In this document: positions 36,768-52,653 of the stretch, piece after piece
How the letters are laid out: every line of letters starts with the position of its first letter
Numbering within the stretch: position 1 is the first letter of the stretch
NCBI GenBank assembly: GCA_014529385.2
Contig: CM043962.1
Location: forward strand, 44,634,598-44,698,597
Direction: 5' to 3'
Source of the DNA: Adiantum capillus-veneris
Lineage: Eukaryota > Streptophyta > Polypodiopsida > Polypodiales > Pteridaceae
DNA length: 64,000 nucleotides
Position numbers and translations under genes: made by a program
The notes under the pieces: model-generated
Seen by the model: only the letters and a program-made list of their open reading frames with translations
The model's database searches: none
What the model was told of the DNA's origin: nothing

Positions 36768-37571
36768 TGTTAAGTATGGAGCCTGATTTACCCTTGTAAT
36801 TTTCTACGGTAAAAGCGCACATTTGTAAGGCCCCCATTATGAGGAGAAGCCATCGTGCGTGAAGGAAAATCACTCACCGGAAACCAAAATTTTCACAGAC
36901 AAGAATCAGGGGCAACTTTAAAGGCCTCGGGGGCGGAGGCCCCCGAGACTTTTTTTCGCCGGAATATTCCTTTTCGCCGGAATATTATGGCCGGACGACG
37001 GTCGGAAAGTGGTCGGAAAACAACCGGTCGGTTGGCCGGTGGCCGGTAGTCAATGGCCAATGGCCGGTGGTCGGAAGTCAATGGCCGGTGGCCGGTGGCC
37101 GAATTCAATGGCCGGTGGCCGAATTCAAAAGTGGACTTGTCTTCTCAAGGGCGGCCACACATGGGCGGATTGGAGGGTCCGATTTGGACTTATTCGCACA
37201 AGGGCGGCTACACATGGCTGTCTCTCATAAGAGAGGGCAGCCCTTTTGGCCTATAAAAGGAGGCCATTTCTACACACATTTCATAGTGTGAAGTTGATGC
37301 AACAAGGTGAGTGTGAGGTGGTGAGAGTGAAGCAAGGCGGGAGCTCCATTAAGGGTATAATCCCTTTGTAAACTACTTCTTGTTTTGAAGTACCAAAGCC
37401 ATTGAGTGGCTGCTTTCCTGTGGACGTAGCCCACATTGGGTGAACCACGTATATCGTGTGTACTCTCTCTCTCTCTCTCTCTCTACACTATAATCTCGTG
37501 TATATAAATTTGTCTCTCTCCATTAAGTAATCTACTCAATTATCTATTTAGCTACGTCTTATTTCCTAACA
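36768..37571 (+). repeat. Copia 3' LTR
   Basis: Identical in length and, as far as I can read, in sequence to the 5' LTR. The target duplication AATGA follows at 37572-37576. Confidence 0.98.
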
Positions 37572-40567
37572 AATGACACGATAGAGGAGGTGAAGTCAAA
37601 ATGGTATGTTGGTATTCAAAAGCATGGCATTTCCCTTACTTACATTAGGGACTTTGTCAATGCATGCGAGTGCAATCACACTAGGAACCAAACTGCTCCA
37701 CAATCACGGCGCCAAAGGATGGACCTCAATAGGGAGCCTCCCATGATACTCACTACAACAAGGACCAATGTGGAAGAGCAGCTTAAGTGTATAATGATTG
37801 AGTACAAGGAAAGTTTGCTCCGAGTACGTTCAACAAAGACTTATGGCTCTTTGAAAACCATTGTTGACTATAAATGCCATAGGGGAGGTGAACCTAGACG
37901 AAAAGGAGGCAAGAAGAGATTGCGTACATCCAAGAAGTGTGGTTGTAGCTTCAAAGTTCAAGTAGAGTATAAGCAAGACTTAGTCTATGTCCAAAGAAAA
38001 AATCCATATGCAAAAAGCATCTCTCCTTGAGTGCACTATTTTCAGGTTCTTAATGATTCCCCAAGAGATTGCTTCTTTGTCGTATCTTGTACGCCATGAA
38101 GGTACATATCTTTACTTTTTCTCTTGGAAATAGAAAGATTGATGTATTTAGATCATAAATCCCTACATAAACGTGTAGCGGACGTGTCCAAGGATGGATC
38201 TCAAGAAACAAAATAAGGTATGTACACGTTTTCTGTGATTTTACTCCTTTGTTGCCGTCCTTTTGTGAAAAATAACATCATGAAATATTCTAGGTTTTAT
38301 ATTGTCAACCTTATAATCCAGAGGCTCTTGATGATAAAGATAAGCCATTTATACTTATCATTCAAGATGACTGGATGTTGCAAATGGCGATACGTTTTTC
38401 ACATAATAATGCATGGGCCATTGATAGTACTTTCAAAACGAACATATATGGTCTACCATTATATGCTGCTGTCTTACCAAATCAACTTGGAAATGGCCTA
38501 CCCATATGGTTTATGATGTGCACATGTGATCCGGGTTCTCGCCATGAGGTTATGCTTTAGAAAGGACGTTAAGTCTAATTTTCTCTCGAATGGGTAGTAT
38601 CCGTCCAAGTGCAATTGTAATTGATAAATCCCAGCAAGAACTAGAAGCATGCTTAGCGGCAATAAATGAGGATCCTCATTCTTGGGCCATTGGTGAAGAT
38701 GGAACTTGGCAACAAATCTCCTGTCGAGTGTTGTTGTGCTGGTTCCATGTAAAGAAAGCATGGGTGGAGAATCTTCTTCCACAAGTAAGTAAATTTTACG
38801 CATTATTGTCATGACCTACTCATCCTCTCATCAATTCTTTAAGATTTATCTATATGCAGGTCCCCAAAGAGATAAGAAATGAAATCTATACAAGCTTGTC
38901 CAATCTTATGCATAGTGCTACAGAAGACGACTTTGAAGGACGCTATCAAGTATTCCTAAGCAAGTACTCACAATTTCCCAATGTTCAACGGTACGTTTCA
39001 AATGGTTGGTGTGGACATAGTTGCATGTGGAGAGCAATGTGGCCTAAGTGGGGAAGATTGTTCAACTATGAAAATGTTGATACAACAAATTTGATTGAAA
39101 GATTGTGGCAATACATTAAATACACACTTCTAGATGCTCGTATAAATCGATCAGTAGTTGAGTTGATACACGCTCTTGTGGGAGATTCTAAGACAGGGAA
39201 TTGAATGGGTGGAACACTATCTCGTTTCTTCAAGCAAAAGCAAGAGATAGGTACAAGACTAACTCTATGATATATGTTGGGCCATAGTTTTATGTATTAA
39301 TATTGTGTCTATGCAGCTGACTCAGGTCGCTTTTCTATCCGTGGCTCGTCAAGGAGCCACACCTCAAGGTTACAAGCAGGAGAGGAAATTTTACAAAAGT
39401 ACAAGCATGATCAAACAAGCCTACAAGTATTGAATGACATGTCTTTGCTATTCAAAATAAGAAGTACATCAGACCCAACCTCATGGTATCATGTAAGCTT
39501 GCAAAGCAACTACTGTGATTGTGTAGATTGGAGCTCCCAATGCAAACACATCTATGGTGTTTGATTGATAGTATCTCATTGTTTTGAAGATTTGAAGGAA
39601 CTTCTACCTACTGTAGATAATCATTGGAATCACAATTTACCGGAAAATATTGATGAAAAGGACGACGAAGATGGAAAAGAGAAGGTGTCTGTGGAGAATC
39701 TATCAGATTGTATTGGAAGTCTTAAAGACATGCTGGGTCTCATTCAAAAAAGCTTGCATGAAAGAGATAAAAAAGGATTGAATACGCTTTGGAACCAACT
39801 CACCACAACAAACGATGTATTGTTCTCAAGCATGTGCCCCAAAAATGTGGACATGCCTACACAAGGAAGTGTGCGTCAAATACAAGCAAATGTAACACGA
39901 ACTCGACTTGGCCATGGTTGCAAGCCACAGAAGAAAGTGGCTGATTCAAGTGAGCCGACATCTCAAATCGGAGTGCAAATGGAGTCTACTTTCATACCAA
40001 GGAAGCCGACATCTCAAACCGGAGTTCTTAGACGAAAGCATCAACGAGGACAAAGTCGTGTCCGTTTTCAAAAGTTTCCTCGAATTTGGTGTCCACATTG
40101 CTGCTCCAAAACTATGGTGGTCGACTCCAAAACCACTTTTGTCTGTCATACATGCCAGGCGTTACTTCCCTTGTCAAAAAAGCATGCTCCTGAAGAGACT
40201 TTAGATTGCTTGTTAGGGAGGGTAGTGCAAGTATGTGATGATGAAAATAGCTTTTGGGATAAAATCTCCTCTTGTACCTATGGTTCCTCAAATGAGGAGG
40301 AGAGGTTCTTTACTCTTCGACTTTCTAGTGGGGAGGAGATGCCTTGTGTACATGCATCTCAATTAAGAGTCATTCTAATGTATACCGAACAAGGACTTAC
40401 TATGTTCAAGTTTATTTGAATATAGTTTCGTTCAAATATGGTATCAAATGAGTTGTTTTTTTAGATGGGATTTTTGCATAAGCACTATACATTCTGGTCT
40501 TACTACTCCTATAGATGGAATTAGATCCAGACACTATAACTTTCAGAGAGTAGATGTCTCTCTGGAG

Positions 40568-40599
40568 AAAACTAATCTCGGGATCCCGAGATTAGTTTT
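40568..40599. repeat. Perfect 32-bp palindrome after the transposase gene
   Basis: AAACTAATCTCGGGAT and its reverse complement, centred between 40583 and 40584. It is of the same family as the palindromes in both TIRs and at 31354. It marks the boundary between the transposase gene and the minisatellite. Confidence 0.93.
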
Positions 40600-40625
40600 T
40601 ATAGAATGAATATATTCACGTGAAT

Positions 40626-42885
40626 CTATATAAAAACACGAAGTATTATTGAAAACCGAAATCGAAAACACAGTTGAAATCGTAAACCGGAATCGGAAAC
40701 GCAATCGAAAACGTAAACTGGAACCGGAGTCAAAACCATAACCGTAGTCAAAACCATAATCGGAAACCATAACCATAACCGAAAACCATAAACGCAAACT
40801 ATAACCATAACCGGATACGTAATTCAAACCATACCGGAAACGTAAACCATAACCAGAGTCAAAACCATAACCATAACCGGAAACGCAAACCATAACCGGA
40901 GTCGAAAACACTTACCATAACCATAACCGGCAACCATAACCATAAACTCAAATCATAACCGGAGTCAAAACTCAAAACCATACCGTAAACGTAAACCATA
41001 ACCGGAGTCAAAACCATAACCATAACCGGAAACGCAAACCATAATCGGAGTCGAAAACACTTACCATAACCATAACCGGCAACCATAACCATAAACGCAA
41101 ACCATAACCGGATATGTAACTCAAAACCATACCCGAAACGTAAACCATAACCGTAGTCAAAACCATAACTATAACTGGAAACCATAACCAGCAACCATAA
41201 CCATAACCGGATATGTAACCATAACCATAACCATAACCATAACCGGATATGTAACTCAAAACCAAACCGGAAACGTAAACCATAACCGGAGTCAAAACCA
41301 TAACCATAACCGGAAACGCAAACCATAATCGGAGTCGAAAACACTTACCATAACCATAACCGGCAACCATAACCATAAATGCAAACCATAACCGGATATG
41401 TAACTCAAAACCATACCGGAAACGTAAACCATAACCGGAGTCAAAACCATAACCATAACCGGAAACGCAAACCATAATCGGAGTCGAAAACACTTACCAT
41501 AACCATAACCGACAACCATAACCATAAACGCAAACCATAACTGGATATGTAACTCAAAACCATACCAGAAACGTAAACTATAACCGGAGTCAAAACCATA
41601 ACCATAACCGGAAACCCAAACCATAACCGGAGTCGAAAACACTTACCATAACCATAACCGACAACCATAACCATAAACTCAAACCATAATCGAAGTTGAA
41701 ATCATAACCATAACCGGAAACCATAAACGCACACCATAACCATAAACGCAAACCATAACCGGATATGTAACTCAAAACCATACCGGAAACGTAAATCATA
41801 ACCGGAGTCAAAACCATAACCATACCGGAAACGCAAACCATAATCGAAGTCGAAACGAGAACCATAACCTGAAATAAACGTAAACCATAACCGGATAACC
41901 ATAACCATAACCGCAAACCATAACCGGAGTCAAAACCATAACCATAACCGAAAACGCAAACCATAACCGGAGTCAAAAACACCTACCATAACCATAACCG
42001 GCAACCATAACCATAAACGCAAACCATAACCGGATATGTAACTCAAAACCATTCCGAAAACGTAAACCATAACCGGAGTCAAAACCATATTCATAACCGG
42101 AAATCCAAACCATAACCGGAGTAGAAAACACTTACCATAACCATAACAGGCAACCATAACCATAAACGTAAACCTTCACCGGATATGTAACTCAAAACCA
42201 TAACGGAAACGTAAAGCATAACCGGAGTCAAAACCATAACCGTAACCGAAAACGCAAACCATAATCGGAGTCGAAAACACTTACCATAACCATAACCGAC
42301 AACCATAACCATAAACGCAAACCATAACCGGATATGTAACTCAACACCATACCGGAAACGTAAACCATAAACGGAGTCAAAACCATAACCATAATCGGAA
42401 ATGCAAACCATAATCGGAGTCGAAAACACTTACCATAGCCATAACCGGCAACCATAACTATAAACACCTTAACCGGATATGTAACTCAAAATCATACCGA
42501 AAACGTAAATCATAACCGGAATCACTTACCATAACCATAATTGAAAACCATAACCATAACGAAAACAAAAAACGCAATCCATAAGCGGAGTCGGAAATAC
42601 TCACCATAACCATAACCGGCAACCATAACTAGAAACGCAAACCATAACCGGATATGTAACTCAAAACCATACCGCAAACGTAAACCATAACCGGAGTCAC
42701 TCACCACAACCATAGTCGGCAACACATAACCGAGAATCATGATCATAAACTACATAAGAAACCATGACCATAAACCATAACTAGATACCATGACCATAAA
42801 CTGTAACTAGAGACCACACCAAAAAACATAACCATGATCATAAACCATAACGGAAAACCATGACCATAAACCATACTAAGGTTTT
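40626..42885. repeat. AC-rich minisatellite, 149-bp higher-order period
   Basis: About 2.2 kb built from ACCATAACC, AACCGGA and ACGTAAACC-like subunits. The marker GGAGTCGAAAACACTTACCA recurs at 149-bp steps (for example the units ending at 41344, 41493 and 41642), with irregular spacing at both ends. The plus strand is almost free of G except in CGG/GGAG and poor in T, so strand asymmetry is extreme. The long minus-strand frames (GYGYGFDSGYGL-like) are a by-product of this composition and are not called as genes. It is not the plant telomere repeat. It lies between the 3' ends of the two MULE genes. Confidence 0.95.
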
Positions 42886-43003
42886 GTATCAAAATTAACT
42901 CCAAAGAGTTGTTAGCCAAGTCGTGTCTGAAGAGCATACATAGAGCAAGTCATACCATCACTACACGAGTCTAAAAGCTACATATCTAGAAAAAATCTAT
43001 AGT

Positions 43004-44800
<1,797 letters not shown>

Positions 44801-44849
44801 AAGTACCGTGGGATCCCTCCTTCTTTACCTGAGAAGACTCTCCCTCCCT

Positions 44850-44858
44850 CCCCCCCCC

Positions 44859-44939
<81 letters not shown>
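44850..44939. repeat. C(20) followed by (CT)n
   Basis: Twenty C, then about 70 bp of CT. It lies upstream of the Ulp1 gene, between exon 1 and the right TIR. Confidence 0.97.
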
Positions 44940-44942
<3 letters not shown>

Positions 44943-45056
44943 TTGAGGCTCCTCTCTGTGTGCTCACATTCCCGCTTTTGATAAACGAACTCTCTAATTC
45001 AAAGACCCTCTCCAATTTTTGAATTAGGTGCAATCTGCTGAAAACTAAACTCGGGA

Positions 45057-45192
45057 AAAAAACTAAACTCGGGATCTCGAGTTTAGTTTTTAAAGATCGA
45101 CGGGCCAGATTGCGTGCGCCTCCTCTTTTTGAACGAGCGTCGTTGATCCCATGCTTATGACCCCGTGGCACTTAAAGGGGAGGGACGTCGTC
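45057..45192 (-). repeat. MULE right terminal inverted repeat
   Basis: The reverse complement begins GACGACGTCCCTCCCCTTTA and follows the left TIR through CATGGGATCAA, TTCAAAAAGAGG, GCAATCTGG and CGATCTTTAAAAACTAAACT. A second partial copy of the AAAACTAAACTCGGG arm lies just inside it at 45041-45056. Confidence 0.88.
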
Positions 45193-46744
<1,552 letters not shown>

Positions 46745-48000
46745 CAGCCCTAGCCTCTCTTTGAAAGCACTTGCCTATGCTTTCATTTTAAAGGTGTGGG
46801 TCATCATTTGCCTTCCATGTCTGATATTTGAGGAGGCCACATGCCTAGCTGATAGTGAGTCAATATACTAAATACATTGCTCCTGGTGGGAATGTTGCAT
46901 GCAAAAATGATGAGTTCTCTCCAAAAGAAACCACCTATGCTTGCATCTTGAAGGCCAGTCATGTTTTGCAAGGAATCTGCATGGATGAGCATGAGCAGAG
47001 GCAAACAATTTTGTTGAGCGCTTCCTACTTGGGATGTGGCTCATGGGTCAAGCAACACAATATTTTTTCACCTTAATGCTGAAGTGGTCTCTTAGATTTT
47101 TTTACATGCAATTTGGTCTCTTAGAATGCATTGATAGACGGACGACATCTATGTTAAATATTGTGAACTTTTGCTAGGACAAGAAAATTTTGATGAGTGA
47201 TTCCAATGTGGGATGTGGTTCCTTGCATGACGTGTGTGTCAGATATGGTGTGCTTTTGAAAAAGTGAAAAGTTTAAACAAGCAATTTGTATGGCATTTTT
47301 TTTTTGGTTAGGATGTGGTCTTGAAGAAAGCTATGATTGTTGAAGAGGTATTTTGAAAGCGCAAAGTTTGTTTGATGAGAGCTCCCTATGTGGGATGTGA
47401 TCCCGTAGAGTGCATTGATTACAAGATGTTAGGAGTTTGGTCAATGCCGGAGTGTTATGTTGTTTTGAACTCAATGTGCAGTTGCTTTGTGAAATTCCAA
47501 TTTAAGATCTGATTGTTGGAATGAATTGTTTTTGCAACATGCACCTAGCAGGGCAGGGTCAAGAAGCATGGGCTATTTTCAATGAAATAGAGCGAGGATT
47601 TTTTTCTGAAATGTAACATATATAATTTCATATCAAAGTTATTTAAAAATTTAATAATAGATGTCAAAATTTAAATGTGTTTTTTCTACTGGGACCTCGC
47701 TAAAAATCTGTGAAAGAAGGTTCTGAAGGTGTTTGGGATGGCTCTCTTGGAATGCATTGATTGCAGAATACGCTCATGGGCAAGAGGTGTGGTTGTTTTC
47801 AACTCAATGTTGGTCTTTTAGAGTCTCTTGATATTCTTCTGTACAATCTAGACTCTTGAAATGGTTGGATTGGTTTAATATAAAGTCGTTTGCAAGCCTA
47901 TTTGAGAGCCCGTCTCTTGGAATGCATTATTTGCAAGATATAATGAATAGGGGCAGGGTCAAGAAGTCACTTAAGGTGAGTGGTCAATACGTACTTGTTG
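46745..48000 (+). pseudogene. PPR (pentatricopeptide repeat) gene, heavily decayed
   Basis: No long ORF remains, but fragments in several frames match the PLS-class PPR repeat used by plant organelle RNA-editing and processing factors. These are AYAFILKVW near 46770, PKETTYACILKASHVLQG at about 46921, three PMWDVV/PTWDVA/PMWDVI blocks near 47030, 47208 and 47388, SWNALIAEYAHGQEVW near 47750, and VSWNALFARYNE followed by a stop and GQGQEV near 47915. The motif order (TYACILKA, ELPxWDVV, SWNALIAxY) recurs as in tandem repeats. Stops and shifts are scattered throughout. PPR genes are extremely numerous in ferns and lycophytes, and decayed copies are expected there. Confidence 0.72.
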
Positions 48001-49126
48001 TTCAATATGTATGTGTCCAAGTACAAGTCATTGAAGAGCTTCCAAAATGGGCAAGTCAAGAATTCTTTCGACTAGATGCAAAGAAAGAGTCTCCCAAAAG
48101 CTATTGAGGTATGGTAGTATGCAATAAGTTGACATGATTGAGGGTCTCTTTCAAAATATTATCAACGATGCTCACATTGGGAAGGCAAATAGTTGATGAG
48201 GGGGCTTTGTACCAAGGCAATAAAACACATTTTGATAGTCAACATTATAATGATTATGGTCTATCCATATTCCATAATCCATGCATTCAATCCATAACCC
48301 AAAAAGCTATCTCAATCCATAACCCAAAAAGCTATCTCAAGACTGGGACTTGAAATATTGGATGCCACTTTCTCTTTCGAAAATCAATCTTCAACTCATA
48401 TCCATATCATAAATGTGTACAAGTCATCCAAGACACCAATAAGTACACTTCTTTCATAACTCCAACGCTTGATACAAGACAATGACACAAAAAAACTTGA
48501 GCATCATATTAGGAGACTTAGACATTGATATCGCCACTACAAACACCCAATACCAACATTTATAAGTTCTACTTCATTCAAACAACTATCAGCAACAAAT
48601 TAAAGAAACAACAACCATCTATAATTCAATGCTTGACCATATTTGGGTGAGAAGCCAACAATCTCATTACATTTGTGGCACAAGATTTTGCTTATGGTCG
48701 ATCATTCAACCACATATATACTACTATCAAAATAAACTCCATTAAAAGACCAAAGATCATCGAAGGGGACACCTCCCCTCCCCCCCCCCCCCCCGCGAGG
48801 GCTTTCCAACTAAAATTTTGGCTTTTCCAGGCCATGTGCTACTAAGTTCAATGAATTGCCACTTGCCTCTCTTTCCTGGTTAAGTTTTGCTTTACATTTT
48901 TTATAAGCACAAATCATTTCCATGGCAGGCCTTGTGATTTTATCACTTGTTTCAACAAAACACCTCAAGTGGTTTTCGTTATTAGATCCTGGTTAAAGAG
49001 CCTTTGGCTTGTCTATTTTGTTTAAAGAAAGAACACCTCAAGCGATATAGCTAGTGCCAAGAAGGTGTTTTTCTTTTAGAAAAAAAATAAAAACTTACTA
49101 CAACTATATTAACAGAAAAAACCTCA

Positions 49127-49150
49127 AACACTAGCGATATCGCTAGTGTT
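49127..49150. repeat. Perfect 24-bp palindrome with GATATC centre
   Basis: AACACTAGCGAT and its reverse complement. A weaker relative (CACCTCAAGCGATATAGCTAGTG) lies about 90 bp upstream near 49030, so this is probably the second copy of an inverted-repeat unit. Confidence 0.85.
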
Positions 49151-49165
49151 GAAGGTGTGTTTTTT

Positions 49166-49167
<2 letters not shown>

Positions 49168-49201
<34 letters not shown>

Positions 49202-49244
49202 ATCCTACCTGCTCTTTGTCCGCTTGCTCACCAGCCCCACCCCT

Positions 49245-49325
<81 letters not shown>

Positions 49326-49346
49326 ACCTACCCTTTCTACTCTTTC

Positions 49347-49425
<79 letters not shown>
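49168..49425. repeat. (TA)n, C(38) and two (CT)n arrays
   Basis: TA at about 49170-49199, 38 C at 49246-49283, CT at 49283-49322 and CT at 49349-49425. A cluster of four simple tracts within 260 bp. Confidence 0.97.
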
Positions 49426-49429
<4 letters not shown>

Positions 49430-49683
49430 CCTCACGAACATCTTCAACCCGAAGGAGCACATCTTTCTATTTTTGTTGGAGTAATTCTCTCTCTTTGCGG
49501 ACAACAACGTTGCCTTGGCGGGAGCACTTCTGTCTGTTTGCTGAGCACTTCTTTCTGTTTGCTGAGCACTTCTTTCTTGCTGGAAGCTGAATTCAAAGAG
49601 TAAGCAATTTATCATTTTCCTCGTTGCATTGTCTTTGAGCATTGAAAGCAAAAACTGGAGCTTGTCCAGAAGCTCGATTGTAG

Positions 49684-49686
<3 letters not shown>

Positions 49687-49765
<79 letters not shown>
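49687..49765. repeat. (CT)n(AC)n compound microsatellite
   Basis: CT for about 28 bp, then AC for about 49 bp. Confidence 0.97.
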
Positions 49766-49767
<2 letters not shown>

Positions 49768-49819
49768 GCCAATGGCAGTGCCTAAAGGTGAGAAAATGGG
49801 TTGGGCCGGTGCCATTTGG

Positions 49820-50240
49820 ACACTAGCATCTCCAAATTTGGATCGAAAAATTAAAAAATGTCAGTTTTGCTAAAAAAAACGTGAGTTCTCTTCTAGAGTA
49901 ATCAAGTCCTAACTTTTATAATGTTTGATGGTTCTTGATGTATGTACATAGTAGGAAAACCTAACACACCAAATATGTTTGATGGTTTTGATGTATGTAC
50001 ATAGTAGAGAAACCTAACACACCAGATATGAATTCATTTGAGCAGTAGAATCTCCAAATTTGGGCCAAAAAGTAAAAAATGCCGATTCTTCTAAATGATG
50101 CCAATTCTTCACGAAAGTGATCTAGTCCTAACTTTTTCATGTTTGACAGTTGATGATGTATATACATAGTTTGAAGTCCTAGATCACCAGATATGAAGCC
50201 ATCGGATAACACAGTTTTCGAACTTGGGCCAAAAATTAAA
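49820..50240. repeat. Degenerate ~170-bp repeats
   Basis: Blocks reading TCTCCAAATTTGG, AAAAATTAAAAAATG, AGTCCTAACTTTT, then GATGTATGTACATAGT and ACACCAGATATGAA recur two to three times. An extra near-exact 55-bp copy of the GATGTATGTACATAGTAG part lies at 49936/49990. Confidence 0.75.
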
Positions 50241-50623
50241 AAGCATAGTTTCTACAAGAATGCGTTAGTTCTTTAACATTCAAACCAACTCGAGAGAGAA
50301 AGAGATGGATAGATATACGGATGGGGGGAGAGGTGAGCTAGATGTAGAGAGAGGGGGAGAGAGGAGTTAACGACAAAGAGAGATTGATAGAGAGAGGAAA
50401 AGAGGAACTAAGAGAGGGAGAAGGAGAGACGGACAAGAAGGGGAGTGAGAGGTAGAGAATGGCGAAGGAAGAGGGAGAGTGAGAGAGGAGAGTAAGAGGA
50501 GAGTAAGAGGTAGAGAGAGGAACATGGCTCTAGAGGTAAGTAGTCAAATAAAGATAGAGAGGGAGAGGGAGAGGGAAGGGGAGAGAAGAGTTAGAAGAGG
50601 GAGAGGGAAGGGGAGAGAAGAGT

Positions 50624-50678
<55 letters not shown>

Positions 50679-50743
50679 AGAGTGGATTCAGAGGTAGATA
50701 GAGGGAGCAAGAAAGAGGGTGAGAGAGAGAAAGGGATAGAGGT

Positions 50744-50864
<121 letters not shown>

Positions 50865-51580
50865 GTGTGGGAGAAGGTGACCTTGGGGAAGGAAGGGGGA
50901 GATGGAGGAAGAGCAGTTGGCAGAGGAAATGGAGGAAGGTAGGGTGACTAGTTGCGGGAAGTGGAGGAGGAGAAGCAATGGAAGAGGAGGAAGCACATGG
51001 GTGGAGAGAGTAGGAAGCAAGAGGAAATGGAGGAAGAGCAGTTGGCGGAGGAAATGGAGGAAGATAGGGTGACTAGAGGAGGAGCTAGAGGCAGGAAGTG
51101 GAGGAGAGAGAGGATTATGGAGGAGGAGGCTGAGGAGGAGAAGCAATGGAGGAGGAGGAAGCACATGGGTTGAGAGAGGAGGAAGTACTCCTAACTCTTG
51201 CATACTAGGACATTATGGGGATTCTATCGCTCGCATGCGTATCTCAATCCAAATATCAAGGGATGCTCACAAAAATGTGGGAGATTTGATGCCACCTAGT
51301 TGGAAACTACTGATCTGGTGTTGCTATATAAATAGGTGGCCTTCTATTTCATGCTTTTTCCATAAAATATTGAAAGAGAGAGCGGGTCATCGGGTCATCT
51401 TACTATTTTATTTTCATCAAAATCTATTGAATGTAAGAGAGTGTGGCGGTAGTTTCTCTGTGGGATTAACTCTTGCTTTGTTTGCTCCTGAGCTATGAGC
51501 TCCTAGGTATCTGGCTGGAGTTCTATGGTTTTTAGCATGAACATCCATTAATTCTTTGAAGCTGAAAGTTCAAGGAGCTA

Positions 51581-51668
51581 CCAATAACTAAAATGATAGG
51601 GTATGAAAGAATGATTATCATTACCAATAACTAAAATGATAGGGTATGAAAGAATGATTATCATTGAC
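51581..51668. repeat. 43-bp tandem duplication
   Basis: CCAATAACTAAAATGATAGG through AGAATGATTATCATT occurs at 51581 and 51624, exactly 43 bp apart and without difference over nearly the whole unit. Confidence 0.95.
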
Positions 51669-52653
51669 AAATTCTGACCATCCAACTCCATCTTGGAGAC
51701 ATACACTTAGGATCTTGACTAGCATGCTGGTGTATGTTTCATATTGAGCAACATGTTGCTACCTTTTTTAATTTCTTACATAGTGACATGTTTTATATGA
51801 TGACTTTACAAATGGACTTCTACATCTGCCCCATTGTAAGGCTTGGGAGACCTAATTTAGAATCCATTAGCAAAGATATCTCTAAATGTAGTAGTAATTT
51901 TGTAAATGAAAGATCTTGAATTTTATGGTTCATCCCAAGTTTGGGTTCCTTAAAATGACTTCATTCTTTTTATGATAATATATATTGATTATATTGTGAG
52001 AGAATACCTTTTAGCAAGATGTTATGGCTTGGGACAAACAAGGCATGGGATTATTGGTTTTGAATTTTCTCTTGCTTTGAAAACATTGACCTAGTTTTCT
52101 CTTTAAATGATAGCCTTAATCCTCAAGTGAGGGTCTCTTTCAAAGATGGCCGTTATTGGATTTTTTGAAATATTGTCTAAAATACAAACGAAATGTGGGT
52201 CCAATTTTTCCAAATGAAAGTCTAGTTCATTTTTTTCTAGATGGAAGTTTATTCAATTGCATATGATTATATTTTTAAACAATATCTACATTAGGAGAAA
52301 GTTGGAGTCACTTTTGGGCCTTGTAAGAAGTTCCACGTTGACTTAGAGAGAGAAAATGAAAATGTTAAGCTGTGCATTTTATGTGATACTTTTGTGCACC
52401 AACAAAAAGCCAAAATGACATTCTTTGGTAGGTAGCCGCCGTCTTTATCATTCTTATCCTTCGTTCTCTTGTCAGGAATCCAACTAACCGTATGACTAAT
52501 GATTTGAAATGCCAACTTACAAGTGTTCCCTCCAGAAATCATAAGCCACAGGAACTCTATCCTCTCTAAACATGAGAATATGGCCTTCCCTCCCAAAACC
52601 TGAGATATTTCATGAGTTTCGAGTGTTTGTCTATTTCTCTATCAACTCTAGGA

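Larger units (their letters stand above)
31949..37571 (+). mobile_element. Full-length Ty1/copia retrotransposon, very young
   Basis: Two 804-bp LTRs (31949-32752 and 36768-37571) appear identical base for base. They flank a PBS, one long polyprotein frame and a polypurine tract. Target duplication AATGA lies at 31944-31948 and 37572-37576. LTRs are equal at insertion and diverge with time, so this is a recent insertion. All copia enzymatic motifs are intact, so the element may be competent. It sits inside the MULE transposase coding sequence. Confidence 0.98.
31479..40419 (+). pseudogene. MULE transposase gene, spliced, interrupted by copia
   Basis: The first part (31479-31948) starts MEPLFGEEASDYSSSS and leads into a His-His-Cys-Cys zinc-binding region that is cut by the copia insertion at the TSD (AATGA). 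Coding resumes in the same frame at 37577 with KSKWYVGIQKHG, FVNACECNH and a FAR1/WRKY-GCM-like Cys/His patch (YKCHRGGE, KKCGCSFKV). The catalytic core follows: NNAWAIDSTFKTNIYGLPLY, then IRPSAIVIDKSQQELEA, then CRVLLCWFHVKKAW. A consensus intron lies at 38790-38860, before VPKEIRNEIY. Then come NLIERLWQYIKYT, a SWIM finger (CDCVDWSSQCKH, 39519-39554), and after an in-frame TGA a C-terminal extension with a zinc ribbon (CPHCCSK, FVCHTCQ). At least one frameshift near 38550 and another near 38000 are not explained by introns. The copy is therefore dead even without the insertion. Confidence 0.85.

Noticed and set aside
40626-42885. Telomeric or interstitial telomere repeat
   Set aside because: The subunits are ACCATAACC and AACCGGA variants, not the plant CCCTAAA or CCCTAA repeats.
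40543-42937. Long minus-strand ORFs rich in GYGYGFDSGYGL
   Set aside because: They follow the 149-bp minisatellite exactly, several frames are open at once, and their ends step by 149 bp. They are compositional and not a gene.
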